NCBI GenBank assembly: GCA_948567375.1
Contig: OX419759.1
Coordinates: 12,740,744-12,804,743, forward strand
Source of the DNA: Lunularia cruciata
Lineage: Eukaryota > Streptophyta > Marchantiopsida > Lunulariales > Lunulariaceae
Length of the DNA: 64,000 bases
Direction of reading: 5' to 3'
Shown here one piece after another: positions 12,320-25,056 of the stretch. Position 1 is the stretch's first letter. Every line of letters starts with the position of its first letter. The notes under the pieces are model-generated. The model ran no database searches. It saw nothing but the letters and a program-made list of their open reading frames with translations, and had not been told where the DNA came from. The position numbers were made by a program, and so were the translations under genes.

Positions 12320-14780
12320 ACCCAAATGGTAGAAAGTTTAAGCAAACTTTTTTTGGACTATTCTTCACCATCTATTCTTGGATATTGGATTCATAAGAGA
12401 TGATGAGGTACATTATGAGAGCTTTTTGAGACCACAAGATGACCATTATGTCCATGGTGCAAAGGAGGAGGAGTGTGAGTGAATCTTAAGTATAGATATC
12501 AATTGCAAGGAGGATGTTTCTCATATGTATTGGTGTTTTCAAACCTATAATAAATGAATTCACATCCTTCTTGCATCTTATGAGTGTATGTTGAGTTGTT
12601 GATGTGTCCTATCTTTGTATTGATTTTGAATTGTATGTTTATTTTGATCTACATAAGTCACCAACCTCATGTTTTAGATTACACTCCTTTTGGATAGGAC
12701 ACTCTTGCTCTCCTTGTAGATGACCTTCCTTTTCCCATGTTATTTCCGGCCATGACATTCCTCTTGTGAGGTTAGAGTGTGAGGATAAGAGTCCATCATT
12801 GAGGCTTATAAGTCTTGCCCAATTGGAATTAGTGTAGAGTGAGGCACATACTAGAAAGGCAGATTTAGTGGAGAGGGAGTGCTTTCTTCTTGAGAGTGAG
12901 AGAAGTTTGGAGGAGAGTGAGTGCATTCCTCTTGAGTGGGAGATAGATATAACTAACAAGGAAGGTCAATTTAAGGTTGTAGAGAGTGATGTAGTAGAGA
13001 CATTAGAGGAATTAGATAGAATTTTTTCCCATAGATATGCATGGGCCAAGGAGCTTAGGAGGGACATGGAGTCATATCAAATAAAGTTATATATTATTCA
13101 AAAATTGGTAATTGGTGAATCTCAAAGGATATGGAGATTGAAGTTGGTGTGTAGATGTAGATTGACTATAAAGAGAGTGTCTCTTGCTTGACTCAAGCTA
13201 ACCAAGTACAAAGTGTAGATTGCTCATCTCAAATAGATAGTTTTCTTGAGCCTACACAGATGCACTCAATCTTTACCAACATAGACTTGTGAGATGTAGA
13301 TTGAGCCTAAAAAGCTTATATGACCAACTTAGATGACACTTTATTGATACTATTTAAAATCTAATTTTTTATGTAAGTAATATTTGAAGTTGTACTTACT
13401 TCAAATACTACTACTTATTCAAACTACAATTTGACTTATGGACTCTTTATCTATTAGTAAATTTTTTGTCTAGCAATCTTTTATAGTTCTATACTTTTAT
13501 AGATATTTGTCAACTTGGTATTTCATATTTGTGGACATTATTTGAGTTAAGTTTGTATGTTTCTACTCATGTTAGATTTCATGCATGTTGAACCCCATTA
13601 TCTTGAAGTTCTGAATTTTAAATCAAACATCGTACCTCCTCTATGCTCCTTTCTTATTCTTCTCAAATTTTTCATCTTACATTAGCCTACACCTAATGCT
13701 TTCACATCAAGAAACTTTTATAATCTTTATTCATATAATTATTTTCATGCAATCAATAATTTGTCTATATTTCATAAAATCTCTACTTGCTCATCCTTTA
13801 TCAAACTATCTTTGATGAGTTAAGTGAATTTGCTATAGATCTTAACCTCAAACTATAATCAACTCTCTTTCTCATACCTTCATTCAAATATTTCCTTATG
13901 TTCATTTGTGGAAGGATATCCATCTTAAATATTGAACTACTCTATAGACTCAATTCTACTCTCAACTCTCTAAGTACTCAATGCAATATTTTAACATTTA
14001 AAATTTTTTTAAAGTTAATTTTTACTATTCTCACCTTATTTATTAAAGCTTCCTAAGATATTAGATTTTGGATATCCATCCAAGGATTCTAGGGATAAAA
14101 ATTGTGAATACTTATTAGAAAAATAGGTATATGGGTACCCATAAATTAAGGGTTATAAAGGAAACATAAAACATAAAGGAATCCAAAATGCATTCAATTA
14201 TCAAAGTTAGTGAAATGTTTAAGGGAAATTAGGTGAACTAAGTATGCATGCAAGACAAGGAGCAAGACAAGGAGAGCATGCCACATGGAAGAATAAACAT
14301 AACACATTTGAAATTTATTAAAACTATCTATGTCATGTATTGATTGAGAGGATCAAATCCAAATACCTTCAAATATGTTTAATATTGATGATGAAAGCTA
14401 GAATTCCTTCCATTTGGGATTAATCCTTTTGCTTTTGAATTTGAGAGCTCAAATAATTTTCCATCAAGCCTAAAAGAGAAGAAAAAGGTTGTTATGAGAT
14501 GCTTTCATAGTAGATAATGGAGTGGATAGTAGAGTTAAGGGAAATATGAGCATCCTTCTGCCAAACAATGAGAAAATAGTGGATGTAGTGGATTTTAATG
14601 AAACTTGATATGGTTGAAAACATGGAATAATCTCCCCTCTTTAATCATATTCTTTTCTCCCATCCTATTCTTGACTCAACTTACAATCTATCTTCTAGTG
14701 GTACATTTTAGAGCTTTTGAGAATGGTCTTATTGATACCTTCTCCCTCAATTTCTATTGTGAACAAAGAGAAACATGAAA
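12320..14780. other. No clear gene; one acidic ORF inside
   Basis: An open frame at 12,868-13,191 encodes 107 residues rich in Glu and Arg, with repeated SE-R/ECxxLE-type segments at its start. It may be part of the same decayed protein as upstream, but I cannot link the frames. The rest (13.2-14.8 kb) is AT-rich with no recognisable repeat or domain. Confidence 0.3.
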
Positions 14781-15860
14781 AGAATTGGTTGAGGACAATT
14801 GCAATTTATTACTCTTAGATTTTAGATGATCTTGATGACCCTAAAAATTTTGCACAAATTCATGGTGCAGATTTCAAGAACATGTGCAAAAAGTACCACC
14901 TTAAGTTATATAACTACATATTTGGTATAACATGGTAAGGGGTTTTTGATTTCAAGGATTGTTGATAGACCTTACAAAAAGTGGAGATGCTATATGACAT
15001 AATACAATACAAGGAAGTACAAGATTGGAAAGACAAAAGCAATGGAGGTCTCATTGGTAATGAATGTTGTTGTGAATGGAGAATTATTGATGATAAACTA
15101 AATCATCTCTACACTTATTTTTTCAAGATAGATAAGATGTTTGGAGGTCAAGCCAAAATCTCTCCACCCATACTTTTAAGAATGAGGTTTGGGAAGGAGA
15201 TTAATATAAGAAAATGTATGGGACATAAGGAGGAAGAATATGTCATGCAAGAAGATATTCCTATGTCTACTACCACACAATTTCCATCTCCCAAGGTAGT
15301 TCTTGACTCAACACCTTTTTTATCCCTAGCAACAAAGAGTTGAGCTAGGTAGAGAAGAAGATTGCATGCATGAGCTAGAAGAAGAAATGAATATTGAAGA
15401 TGTGAAAAACAACATAAATGCAACTACTTCACCATTAGATGAGATTCAACAAAAAAACAAGGAAATAAAGTGGAAAGAAGTTTCAAAAGGGACTTCCAAG
15501 ATACCACTAACTATGGCTTTTCCATTGGATTTGGCAAAGATTTTGAATCATAGACTATCAAATCTAGGGAGAGTTGCAAATTAGGTGAAATTGAAGCTTT
15601 GAGTATGAGAAAGCTTGAAAAAATGCAAGTTAAAGTAGAAGTTGCAATAAGAGCACAAATTGATGCTAAGAAGTTGAAGGTTGAGGTGGATAAGAGAGTG
15701 TGAGTAGAAAAGGAGATCTAATATAGAGAAATGCAAATTCAAGGAAAGGAAATGATTTCATGATATAGGAATTGAGCTGATGAGGGCAAAAAAGACATTT
15801 GAAGAGATACAACATTAACGATTTGCTATGTCATCTCCTTATTACCTTCCTTACAATAGT
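14780..15860 (+). pseudogene. Decayed ORF: globular part then coiled coil, family unknown
   Basis: A reading frame traceable from about 14,780 becomes open at 14,981-15,343 (120 residues, with blocks such as EWRIIDDKLNHLYTYFFKID and GGQAKISPPILLRMRFGKEI). It continues with frame breaks through an acidic frame at 15,366-15,584 and a Lys/Glu heptad-like segment (about 15,590-15,780). The globular-then-coil order resembles the LTR-borne ORFs of X, Y and Z further on, but I could not align its core with theirs. Function unknown. Confidence 0.35.
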
Positions 15861-16759
15861 ACTAACAATAATCCAAAATGCTAATGCACAATTATACACA
15901 TCATGGGAGTGCAAATGAAAAAAAATATAGTGAGGATACTTTTATATTGGTTTTGCTTTTAACTCTTTGTATTCCATAAAGTCAAAGCTTCTACAAAAAT
16001 ATCAAATATTTTTCATGTCAAAAGATATGCCACAAAATTATCAAATATTTTAGTGTCAAAGACTATGATAATATAAGTTAGCATGCATTGTTATGCATTG
16101 ACAAGCATTGGCATGTGTTGGAATCCACAAGAAATTTTGGAGGTGGGAGTAGGTATGGGTGTGCTTTTGTTATTGCTTGTTTACATTGGGGAGCACTTGT
16201 ATGTGCTTGTAAGTTGGTGTATGTTGGAGAAAGCACATATGTGTTGGGATGCATTGCAATGTGGTTTATATCAAGATGCATTGGTATGCATGATACACAT
16301 TTTTGAATCAATCTCTTAATGTAGTGATCAATGAGCAATAAGAAGGTATATTTTCTTTCCCTTGCATATATATATTCAATGTCTCCTAATATAACTTAAG
16401 TTTGAATTTTACATTATATTCATGATCACTTGACATTTGGTTTGAAGTGTAAATTATATACTTATACTTTAGTATTACAAAGCATATGCATGAAAAAGGT
16501 AGAGGTGTTAAACTAAAAACTTCAAACTTCCATAAAACATCTATAAATCACCATGCATACATAAGATGAACAAAAATAATGGTGTAAATAGTAAGACTTG
16601 TATATGCATGTAAATAGTAGATGTGGGTCCTAGTCTAGTCTAACTTGCATAATTGCATCTTCAAGTCATCATCTCTATATGAGCCATTGCATCCAATAAG
16701 AACTATATGCCCACATGTATTCCTACTCCTTGTCATCTAAGAGTGGGGCATGAAGTGAA
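15861..16759. other. No gene; TGCATTG-rich patch
   Basis: Between about 16,080 and 16,290 variants of TGCATTG, TGTGTTGG and GCACTTGTATGTG recur irregularly, giving overlapping open frames on both strands that mirror each other and are not supported as genes. The rest is AT-rich with no recognisable structure. Confidence 0.4.
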
Positions 16760-18705
16760 TCTACTAATGTCTTAAATGAGTTTGCACTAAAAACCTTAAG
16801 ATATCATGATGTCCACTCTTCCTCAAGGAATCTAATGGTTGGGGAGTTGTCATCCTTAAATCTATCTGAGACAACTTGCAAAGGCTCCAATGATGATTTT
16901 TATGATGACCTAGTGGTATCAAAGGGAGTAAATGAAGGTGGATAGATAGCACCATATGGATGATTCCTATAATATGGAAGTGCATCACTATTTACTATCA
17001 AAGTACTTCAAAGAGATAAATCTAGTGAAGTCAATGTTGCATAAGATCTTACTCTAAAATCTCTAATGAGTAACACCAACCCCTCTATAGATCTATTTGT
17101 TATTGAATCCAAAGATCCCATGAGATGCACCTCTATGTGAATTCCATCAAGGAGGTGGTTCCATTACCACATGTTCTCAAGTAAAACCCTAAATCACTTC
17201 TTGTGCTATATGTCTAGATAATAGGCTCAAAGTGCATCATATAATATTGGACAAATTGTCTAACATTGAGCTGTGGTACCCACAATAAAGTAACACCAAC
17301 CCCTCTATAATGCTACCATCCATAAATACATACCAACATGAACCATTGTAGGATAAGGTGACTAGTCTACCATTATACATCTACAAGACAACAAACATCC
17401 AAAACTAAAACTTTCCTTTCCCTATCTCCTAAGTAGAAGATGCAAGGAATGAATTCTCTAGATATACTTACCTCTCTCAAATCTTGAATCTGAGTCTCGT
17501 TAGTCTTATGAGATTCTATGTCTAACTCCTAGGTTTGAGTCTTATGAGTGACTATGTCTAAAATAGTTTGAGTCTCCCTATCATAACTCCTTGCCACATT
17601 AATAGCTAAGTCTAAATGAGTCCTTGCCTTAGCTAGTCTTATAGGCTTCTATGTCTAACTCCTAGGTTTTAGTCTTATGAGTGACTATGTCTAAGTCCAT
17701 CTAGGTCTAAGTCTCATCAATGATTATGTCTAAAATAGTTTGAGTCCCCCTATCATAACTCCTTGCCACATTAATGGCTAAGTCTAAATGAGTCCTTGCC
17801 TTAGCTAGATGTATATGAGTCTCTCCTAACTTGGCCTAGGTCCTCTCCAGCCTCTCCATGGTAATTATGAACTCTCATAATTATAACTCCTCTTGAATCT
17901 TATAAGCCTTAGCCATTGTGTCTCTACAAGCCACATTTAAGTCTTATTGAGAAAATCTCTCCTCTCTTGCTACAAGAGTATGCTCTCTTTCCTCTAGGCT
18001 CCACCCTCTCATAAAGGAGTCACTCTCTCTCATATAGAAATATACAATCTCTTCTCTAGACCATTCTTTCTCTCAAGAAGTTGCAATTCTAACATTCAAA
18101 AGTCTACCACCTATGCAAAATTGTCTAGGATATTTTTTAAGCTCCTTAGCATAGGTAAAGTCTGAAATCCAAGGGACTGGGATGTGGATAGATCTTCGTC
18201 GACTCCCACATATATCTTTGAGTCTCTCTTTACTCTTATCACCATAGGTAGTACATGTGCCTCATATTGAATGGGATCCACATGCATATAGTCAACTCTT
18301 ACTCCATCAAATAAATTTTGACATACTAGCACCAATCAGCATAAATCTCTTCATAATTCTCTTGCCTCTAAAAATTTCTCCCGATTTCTCTTGAATAATT
18401 TGATTTGAAAATTCTCCTACCAAATTCTCTTGTCTTGAATAATTTCTTGAAAAATCTTTGCCTAAACTTGCCTCCAAAATTCTCATAAAATTCTTCTTCC
18501 AAATTCACTCTTGATTCTAAAAACTTCTCCTCTTGATTTCACTGTCTCCACTCCTCTCTTTTGAAAATTTAATGAGAATGAAATAGCTATTTATTCATCA
18601 AATGTGTTTGTCTTCAAAGTGCTTCTTTGGGAACAACACTTCACAAGATGTTTTATGCTTCTTGAGATTTTTCAAATGTTTTTGAATTGAAAACTGCACC
18701 TAACA
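16760..18705 (-). pseudogene. Decayed coiled-coil, gag-like remnant (element H)
   Basis: Reading the minus strand from about 18,705 downwards, a leader-like stretch is followed by an open frame at 18,335-18,111 (74 residues). Broken frames then give heptad-rich, Lys/Glu/Leu coiled-coil protein (about 18,090-17,500), including an AKARTHLDLAINVARSYDR segment that occurs twice because of an internal duplication. A further broken frame (16,988-16,764) closes the region. Position just inside a primer-site-like motif fits a retrotransposon gag or accessory protein, but no zinc knuckle or protease motif was found. The family is uncertain. Confidence 0.4.
17520..17806. repeat. Nested local duplications
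   Basis: GTCTAACTCCTAGGTTT... at 17,520 recurs at 17,653 (offset 133). The following AAATAGTTTGAGTC... block at 17,561 recurs at 17,733 (offset 172). The 39-bp difference is an extra partial copy of the GTCTAAGTC...ATGACTATG-type subunit. On the minus strand this duplicates the coiled-coil segment of element H. Confidence 0.8.
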
Positions 18706-18706
18706 C

Positions 18707-18843
18707 CCAATAGATACCATTGTACTTTGGCACCTACCAAAACCCACACAAGGTTAAACACACTCATATGCGTGCCTATAATCTCACACAAGAGCTAGTT
18801 AGTGCACTCAAGCACCTCTAATCTTACACTAGAGCATGTCAAC
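18707..18843 (-). repeat. Possible primer site and LTR edge of element H
   Basis: On the minus strand, ...GCCAAAGTACA is followed after one base by TGGTATC (18,713-18,719), the first seven bases of the initiator-Met primer site (TGGTATCAGAGC), but the next bases (TATTGGG) do not match. If real, 18,721-18,843 is the inner end of a minus-strand 5' LTR that X split, and the rest should start at about 54,681. No second LTR was found, so this is tentative. Confidence 0.3.
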
Positions 18844-19389
18844 TATAGTTATACACCTTTGTCTTATTACAGCAATTGTTTTTCTTTTTCCTTAGTTTTG
18901 TACCATAACATAAGTAGTGAAATAGTTAGGTAACAAAAACAAATAGATGTCTATTAATTGTTAAGTAAGTTTGTAACATGGCCAAGGTACAGAAAAGAAT
19001 GCAAGTATACTCCTATGACACAACCATTAAGGTATCCTACAAAGACAAAGACACTCAAACTTGTTACTCATAAATGTTGTAAGTCTTGTCATTGTGATCA
19101 TAATCATCTTGTGATAGTTTGTAGACTACAAACCTGATTATCTTTGTAAGTAAGAGCCAAACTTAACAAGCATACAAGTTTGCATGGTCAAGGATTGTGA
19201 GAACTATTATGAGTTCAAGTGGCCAAGAATATGATGACTATTATGAGTTTGTGTGGCCAAGTATCAATTCAAGCATTCAAGTCATATGACTGCACTACCA
19301 AAGATTTGCATCAACCAAAATGCTTGCATGTTGATCATGTAACCGTTCACAAACTGCCATGACAAGTATATATTGGAATTTGCACCTAC

Positions 19390-19398
19390 TATAAAATA
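19390..19398 (+). promoter_or_regulatory. TATA box of X 5' LTR
   Basis: TATAAAATA in the context CCTACTATAAAATAGA, about 546 bp after the LTR start and 366 bp before the ATG of the LTR-borne ORF. The 3' LTR has the same element at 35,481. Confidence 0.65.
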
Positions 19399-19755
19399 GA
19401 TACTTTCACCACAAGGTAGAAGTTTTCAAAAATTAGTTTTTTCCAAGACCTTGTCCTTGAAAGAGTTTGCTCTAACATCCATATAACCTCAATACCTTGA
19501 GAGTTTATGAGAGAGTGCATTTTGTGCAAAGTAGATAGCCATGTAAGTAATTTTGCAAATGTGTAGTGATGACACTAGAGGTAAGAAATGAGAAATGACA
19601 ACAAGGGACATCCAAAAACATCCGTAATACCCCCAAGACATCCAAGTGGGGTCTTCACCTCCAAGTAGAGTAAATGCAAAGTAGAAAACTAGCCTTATTT
19701 TTGTGAAATTGGAAAGTATAAGATGCCTCCTTGTTAGAAGAAGTTTGTGAGAATC

Positions 19756-20745
19756 ATGACACAAGTCCTAGGATCTTGAAAGGAAGTCCTGCCTTCTAGA
19801 CAAAAGATCAGAGGCAATAGGTTCTTGGACCTAAAACCTCACCCTTTGGCTAGATGTTTATAGATACTCCAAATAGTCATTCTAGTAAAAGACTCAAAGC
19901 TAAGATAAACTACTCTTTTGATGAAGAGAAAACAACTAATTGCTATTAAATCAACTCCTTCTAAGATCCCATCCAAAGAGTTGTCAAAAAACTATCATGA
20001 AATTCTTCAAGTCAAAACTAATTGCCTATTTGAACCTAAACCCGGCTATTTACTTCCAACTTCTTCATGAGCACAAACCAATGAGCTTGCATAAATGTTT
20101 TGTGAACATGTGGTTGAGTTAGCATAAGGTATGATTGAGCATAGATGGGTTAAGATTGTATCACCATTCATATTTCACTTCTACATAGTTATGAACCTTC
20201 TTACAAAGGAGGAAAATAGGAAATATCCAAGCCATTTCTATCTTAAAAAATACTTTAGTGAGCAACCAAACTTAATTGACAAAACTGAAAAATATAGGAT
20301 AGTAGACAAAGTTTATGCCAGCTCAAGGAAGTTTGTGCTAGTGGAAGAATCTTAAAATAGAATAAATGTTGGTAAAAAGATAACTATGGCATGACCTAAG
20401 GTTTAGACTTCCAAGAAATAAAAATGACACTCTCAATTGATCAACAAATCCTCAAGCAAAGTTGGAAGCAGAGGAGGATATAACAACAAGGAAAACAATG
20501 ATAACATGTACAAAACATACCACTCTAGGTCACAACCCATATTGGATCATGCAAAGGTTGCTTCAAGGAACAACAATGGATCAAGGAGTGATGCAACCTT
20601 CACTCAGATTTTGCCATCCATATTAGATGATGAGGTGAATATTGAGTGCCTTAATGACAAAGTGCAATCATTTCAAAACACTAGCTAAGGAAATGATGGA
20701 GGTAGATCCTTTCAAGGAGAAAATGACAAGGGAAGAAGAGTTGAT
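19756..20745 (+). pseudogene. LTR-borne ORF of X, copy A (5' LTR), truncated
   Basis: Begins at ATG 19,756, in the same context as ATG 35,859 of copy B. Order: PSRQK block; a (Y/L)KD-type block; frame 19,940-20,122; frameshift; a frame with VSPFIFHFYIVMNLLTKEE and RKFVLVEES (20,131-20,355); a Ser/Asn/Lys-rich linker (20,437-20,688). It then stops at the copia junction, so the coiled-coil part seen in copy B is lost. At least four stops and one frameshift. Homologous at protein level to the ORFs in Z (minus strand, from 49,175) and Y (from 50,607). Not a gag, protease, RT, RNase H or integrase. Function unknown. Lies between the LTR TATA box and the primer site, so it would be the first coding region on the genomic transcript. 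Confidence 0.75.
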
Positions 20746-20798
20746 ACTGTGCATGAGTAGGTTATGCTCAATCTGAACAGATCACTTTATCATTTTTA

Positions 20799-21930
20799 AC
20801 CATGGTTGAATTCAATGCAAGCTCTATCACAAGCAAGAAGTTTGACAAGTGCAACTATGCAATATGAAAATTGCACCTGAAATCTTTCCTTAAGGGACAA
20901 AAGCCATAGGAGCTTGTCATTGGGGAGGAGATGAAACCAAAAGGAGATGCAAAGAGTTTAGAGCTGAGAAATGGAAGAAGCAAGGCAACCAAGTTTTGCA
21001 CTACCTTATAATTTTTATTTGTGCCTTAATGTGTGGCATATCTAAGATGAAAAGACACCACAAGGTGCATGGGAGGCAATTGGCAAGGTGTTCAAGATAC
21101 CCAATGCATGCAAGTTGTAGTTGAGAAAAAAGCTCAATGTTGTCAAGAAAGGGTCACAATATGTGAATAAGTACATTCTATCCATTAGGAGTATTGTTGA
21201 CCAACTTGGCAATAGTGGAGTCAAAATAGATGATGATGATTTGAGCATGATAACCTTACAAGGCCTGGGTCATGAGAATCAATATTTTTAACATCTATTT
21301 TTGTGTGTGATACTTTTCCTTCACTTCATGATTTGACCTCCGTGTTAGTAAGTGAAGAGATACGCTTGATAGGAAACCACTTGTCTTCCTACAATTCACA
21401 ACAACAAGATCAAGCTCTATATGTATGTGCAAGTAGAGATCAAGGCCCCATATGTGTTTTTGGACATGGGATTTTTCAACACAATGGTAATGGTGGATGT
21501 ATTCATGGACATCAACATCAACCTCCAAATTGTTACTAGATCTATGGACCAGCCTAACCACAATAAAGTCAAGATTTGAATAGGAGCAAAGGCTACATTC
21601 TCCTTGAGCATTGTAACTATTGTGATGAAAAAGGCCACTATGCTTGTGACTATCAAAAGTGGCAACAACAACAACACCATAATACTGGTCAAGGCTATAT
21701 TGCTCAACAAAATTTTGTAGCCTATGATTTTGACAACTACAATGATCCTAAAGAAGAGTTTTTATTAACAATGATCTATGTCATGGGGACTATTGTGTAG
21801 CCTGCTTGGGAGTGGTACATTGATTTTGGAGCCAACAATCACATGATAGCCCATAAAGATTGGTTCAATCATCTTGAAGTAGTTCAACATCCCGTTGTTG
21901 TTGTTACAAGCAATGATACCGAACATCAGA
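20799..21930 (+). pseudogene. gag: Copia gag and protease, decayed
   Basis: gag starts at about 20,799 (MVEFNASS...) with the typical copia NYAIWKLHLKSFLKG block. A zinc-knuckle remnant follows at about 21,612-21,650 (CNYCDEKGHYACDY, last Cys misplaced). The protease active site reads WYIDFGANNHM at about 21,813-21,845. The family has D-S/T-G here, so Asp-Phe-Gly is a disabling change. Stops and frameshifts throughout. Confidence 0.85.
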
Positions 21931-22199
21931 TCACTCATAAGGGTTAAGTGCTTATTGTTGCTTTGAATTCCAAGATTTCTACATAAGGTGATGTTCTCTT
22001 TGTACCCACTATCACTCATGATCTTGTCCCAATAGGCTAGTGGGTAGAATCTGGTTATTAGGTTCTATTTAATCAAGATGGTTGTGTGATTCCATGTATA
22101 GCTATGCAGACAATGGTAGCTACAAGGACTAGATGTGGTAGGTTGTTCAAACTAAATATCACAATTCCTCAGATTTAGGTAGCAATGTATGGATAAAGT

Positions 22200-22690
22200 G
22201 GACCACAAATGACATATGCAGATTTGGCATAAGCACCTTGGCCACATGTCCAAAAGCTCAAGAATCTGACAAACACTATTGTAGTTACAAGTCTTATGTA
22301 GTTTAGATGTAGTGTTTGTGCAGAGATTTATCCCACTTGTCAATTTGGAAAACAAGCTAGGCAGCCCTTTTGGTCACCAAGGAAAATGTGGCACCAAACT
22401 ACTTGACTTGGTGCATAGTGATGTATGATGTGGACAGCTTTGACATCCAACTTAAATGGTTTTGAGTACTTTGTGTCCTTCATAGATGATTTCTCCAGAT
22501 TCACTTGGGTGTATTTCTCAAAGTCAAAATCTGAGGTGTTTTCTATTTTCCAAACCTTTAAGACCCTTGTTGGGAGGAAATTTGGACACTATATCCTTAA
22601 GTTTAGGTCAGATGGAGGTGGTGAATGTCTATTTGTAGAATTCACTACATCATTTCAACACCATGGCATCCAATGCCAATGAGGTATAGT
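22200..22690 (+). pseudogene. pol: Copia integrase, decayed
   Basis: The pre-integrase zinc finger is readable as WHKHLGHMS with a later degenerate Cys part and a GKQ-type tail (about 22,218-22,340). The catalytic core runs in an open frame 22,425-22,682: the FVSFIDDFSRFTWVYF block, then RSDGGGE, where a copia integrase carries its catalytic Asp. The C-terminal core is missing or unreadable. Non-functional. Confidence 0.85.
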
Positions 22691-23539
22691 TATAGTCCAT
22701 AACAAAATTGAGTTGTAAAATGCAAGAACTATCATATAGCTAAGGCAACATGTGCTATGCTTAACAAGACTCATATGCCTAAAATCATGTACAAATTTTT
22801 TTTTGCGTGTGTAGTTTACCTGATGAATAGAGGTCCATTCATAGTAGTTCCTTCTTGCATCCCAATAGAGGTTTATAGGCAATAAGTTTGAAATTTCCAT
22901 CTAAAATTCTTGGTTGTGTGTATTTTGTGCACATTCTAGATGAGAATCATAGCAAGCTTGATCCTAAAGTTATGTGATGTGTATTCTTAGTGTATGCTCT
23001 TGAGGCAAAGAGCTATTGATTTTATGATGTACATAGAAACCACATGTGTCTTAGGATGCTGTCTTTGATGAGCGGAAGGCCTGGTATGTGCTGCCCAAGC
23101 CTATCTTGCTCCTTGATTGCATGCAGAAGGAGAGCATGTTGATCAACAAATAGAATCCACTATTGAAGGTGGTGGAGTGATAGAAGCTTCAAATGTGCAA
23201 TGTCTATGGTGTGGCAAAGTGCACTATAGATGTTTGTACTTTAGATTGCCCTAGGGACTCCACAAGTGCAATGGCAGATGCATGAGGTCGCACTGATTGT
23301 TCTCCAATGGAAAAGTTCCCTTGATATTTGAGTAGAGTTAGACATCCAATTCAAGGGTTCATGCATGAGACTTTCCTTACTTCTCATCCTACATATATGG
23401 TGAATATGATCCAAGAACAAGAGCTTTTCAAGATGCATTGTGGAACAAGCAATGAGATAGCCATGGATGAGGAGATTGCTAAACTAAGCCAACAACAAAA
23501 TTGGAAGTTAGGGGACTTACCTCTTAGTAAGTAGGAAAT

Positions 23540-24806
23540 TTGCTATAGATAGGTATATACGATCAAGTGGAACTAGGATGGTTCTGTGAGTAGGTACAAG
23601 GCCAGGTTGGTAATCAAGGGTTATGCACAAGAGCATGGAATTGATTATGATAAAAATTTTAGTGTGTATATGGTGCAGCTACTTGGGTATGAAGACCCAA
23701 GTTTCTTAGCACAAGTGTGGAAGCTGCTAATATGGACTCAAGCAAGCTCTTAGAGCTTGGTATTGTAAAATCATTGGTGTTTTGCATGAACTTGGGACAA
23801 AGTGTGCAATTGAGACTCCTCACTAAATGTGCTAAGTACATCAAGTTGCTTCATTGTCATTAGAATCTATGTGGATGATTTGACATTGAGTGGGAGTTGT
23901 GAGAAGTGGATTCAACATATTAGGCATAAGTTGCATATTGAGCTTGAGATGAAGGACGTGGGGAATTTAAGATAATTTCTTGTAGTTGAGCTTATCAAGG
24001 ATGGTAAAGCTAAGTGGTTTTTGTAGTGATAGAATGCTACCAATCTACTTGCCAAGTATGGTATGATAGCGTTCAAGCCAATCTCCACACCCTTAGAACA
24101 AAATTTAAAGTTGAGTCCATTTGAGGAGGAGTTGCTTGAGGATCCTATTATATATAGATGGATGGTAGGGAGTTTGATCTAATTCACTATTATTAGGCTA
24201 GACTTGAGCTATGCTAAAGGACTTGTGAGTCAATTCATGCAGACTCTTTGGAAGTCACACCTTGATGCAATTTGGAGAATTATGTGGTATGTGAAGTTGT
24301 GTGGATTTATAGATGCAGATTGGGCAAAGAGTATTTTGGTCAAGTGGTCCTCATCTAGTTATGCTTTTAGCTTGGAGAGTATAGCTATTAGCTAGTCCTC
24401 AAAGAAGCTAGCTATGGTATCCTTGTCTTCTTGTGAGGCATAGTACACAAGTGCAACCAACATTGCATGTGAGTTAGTTTGAGTTTGGAGGTTACTTGCT
24501 AACATTGGTGTATGTGTCTCTAGTGCGATTGTTATCTATGCAAAAAATAAGAGTAGTATTAGACTTTCTAGTAACCCTATGTCTCATGCTAAGAAAAAAC
24601 ATATTGAGGTGCATCATCATTTCATTAGGGAGAAGGTATTAGTAGGTAAGATAGATCTTGCATTTCTAGTTACAAATCAGCAAGTAGTTGATAACTTCAC
24701 AAATGCTTTGCCTAGAGACACATTTGATGTGTTCCAAAATAAGTTAGGTGTACAATGCATTGATAGGAGCTTGAGGGAGAGTGTTGAGGCTCCAAGATCT
24801 ATATAG
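23540..24806 (+). pseudogene. pol: Copia reverse transcriptase and RNase H, decayed
   Basis: RT is recognisable from SRYKARLVIKGYAQEHGIDY (about 23,592), with part of the palm missing around 23,660-23,850. The polymerase box YVDD is intact at about 23,868-23,879, followed by the LHIELEMKDVGNLR block. RNase H shows GFIDADWAKS (24,300-24,340), SSCEA and KHIEVHHHFIREKV (24,597-24,640). The frame from 24,579 is open to its natural end at 24,806. Many stops upstream. Confidence 0.88.
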
Positions 24807-25056
24807 GTATGAATTAGATCAAGGTTAGATTGATAACATTGCATTCACACTTAGTATAAGTTATGGAGTTAGTTAGGAAGCTACCGCTTATGTGACACAC
24901 TTGGTTCTTGATCTACTCTCTTTTTGTGGTAGCATATTGTACTTTGATCTACATATTTAGTAGGAGGTGCTGCCTACATAGACCATTCTCTTGGTTTATT
25001 CTCCCCCACACACATACACCTCTCTCTCTCTCTTGTGTGCTGCAAGTTTCTTGACA
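24771..25056 (+). repeat. Copia polypurine tract and 3' LTR
   Basis: TTGAGGGAGAG (24,771-24,781) is a polypurine tract directly before TGTTGAGGCTCC, the LTR start at 24,782. The LTR ends TTGACA at about 25,056, after a CT-rich run (CTCTCTCTCTCTC). Length about 275 bp. The pol frame overlaps the LTR start slightly. No partner 5' LTR is present. Confidence 0.75.

Larger units (their letters stand above)
20745..25056 (+). mobile_element. Ty1/copia element, 5'-truncated, inside X 5' LTR
   Basis: The order gag, protease, integrase, RT, RNase H, 3' LTR is diagnostic of Ty1/copia. The 5' LTR and primer site are absent: recognisable gag starts almost directly at the junction with X. The 3' LTR (24,782-25,056) is followed at once by X sequence that matches 44,131 onwards. 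The simplest reading is insertion at the point now at 25,057, then one deletion removing the copia 5' end together with about 1.3 kb of adjacent X LTR. All frames carry many stops. Confidence 0.88.

Noticed and set aside
16083-16319. Overlapping open frames of 72-86 residues on both strands
   Set aside because: They arise from an irregular TGCATTG-type repetitive patch, mirror each other on opposite strands and contain no domain.
25017-25036. CT microsatellite as an independent feature
   Set aside because: It is the pyrimidine-rich tail of the copia 3' LTR and is covered there.
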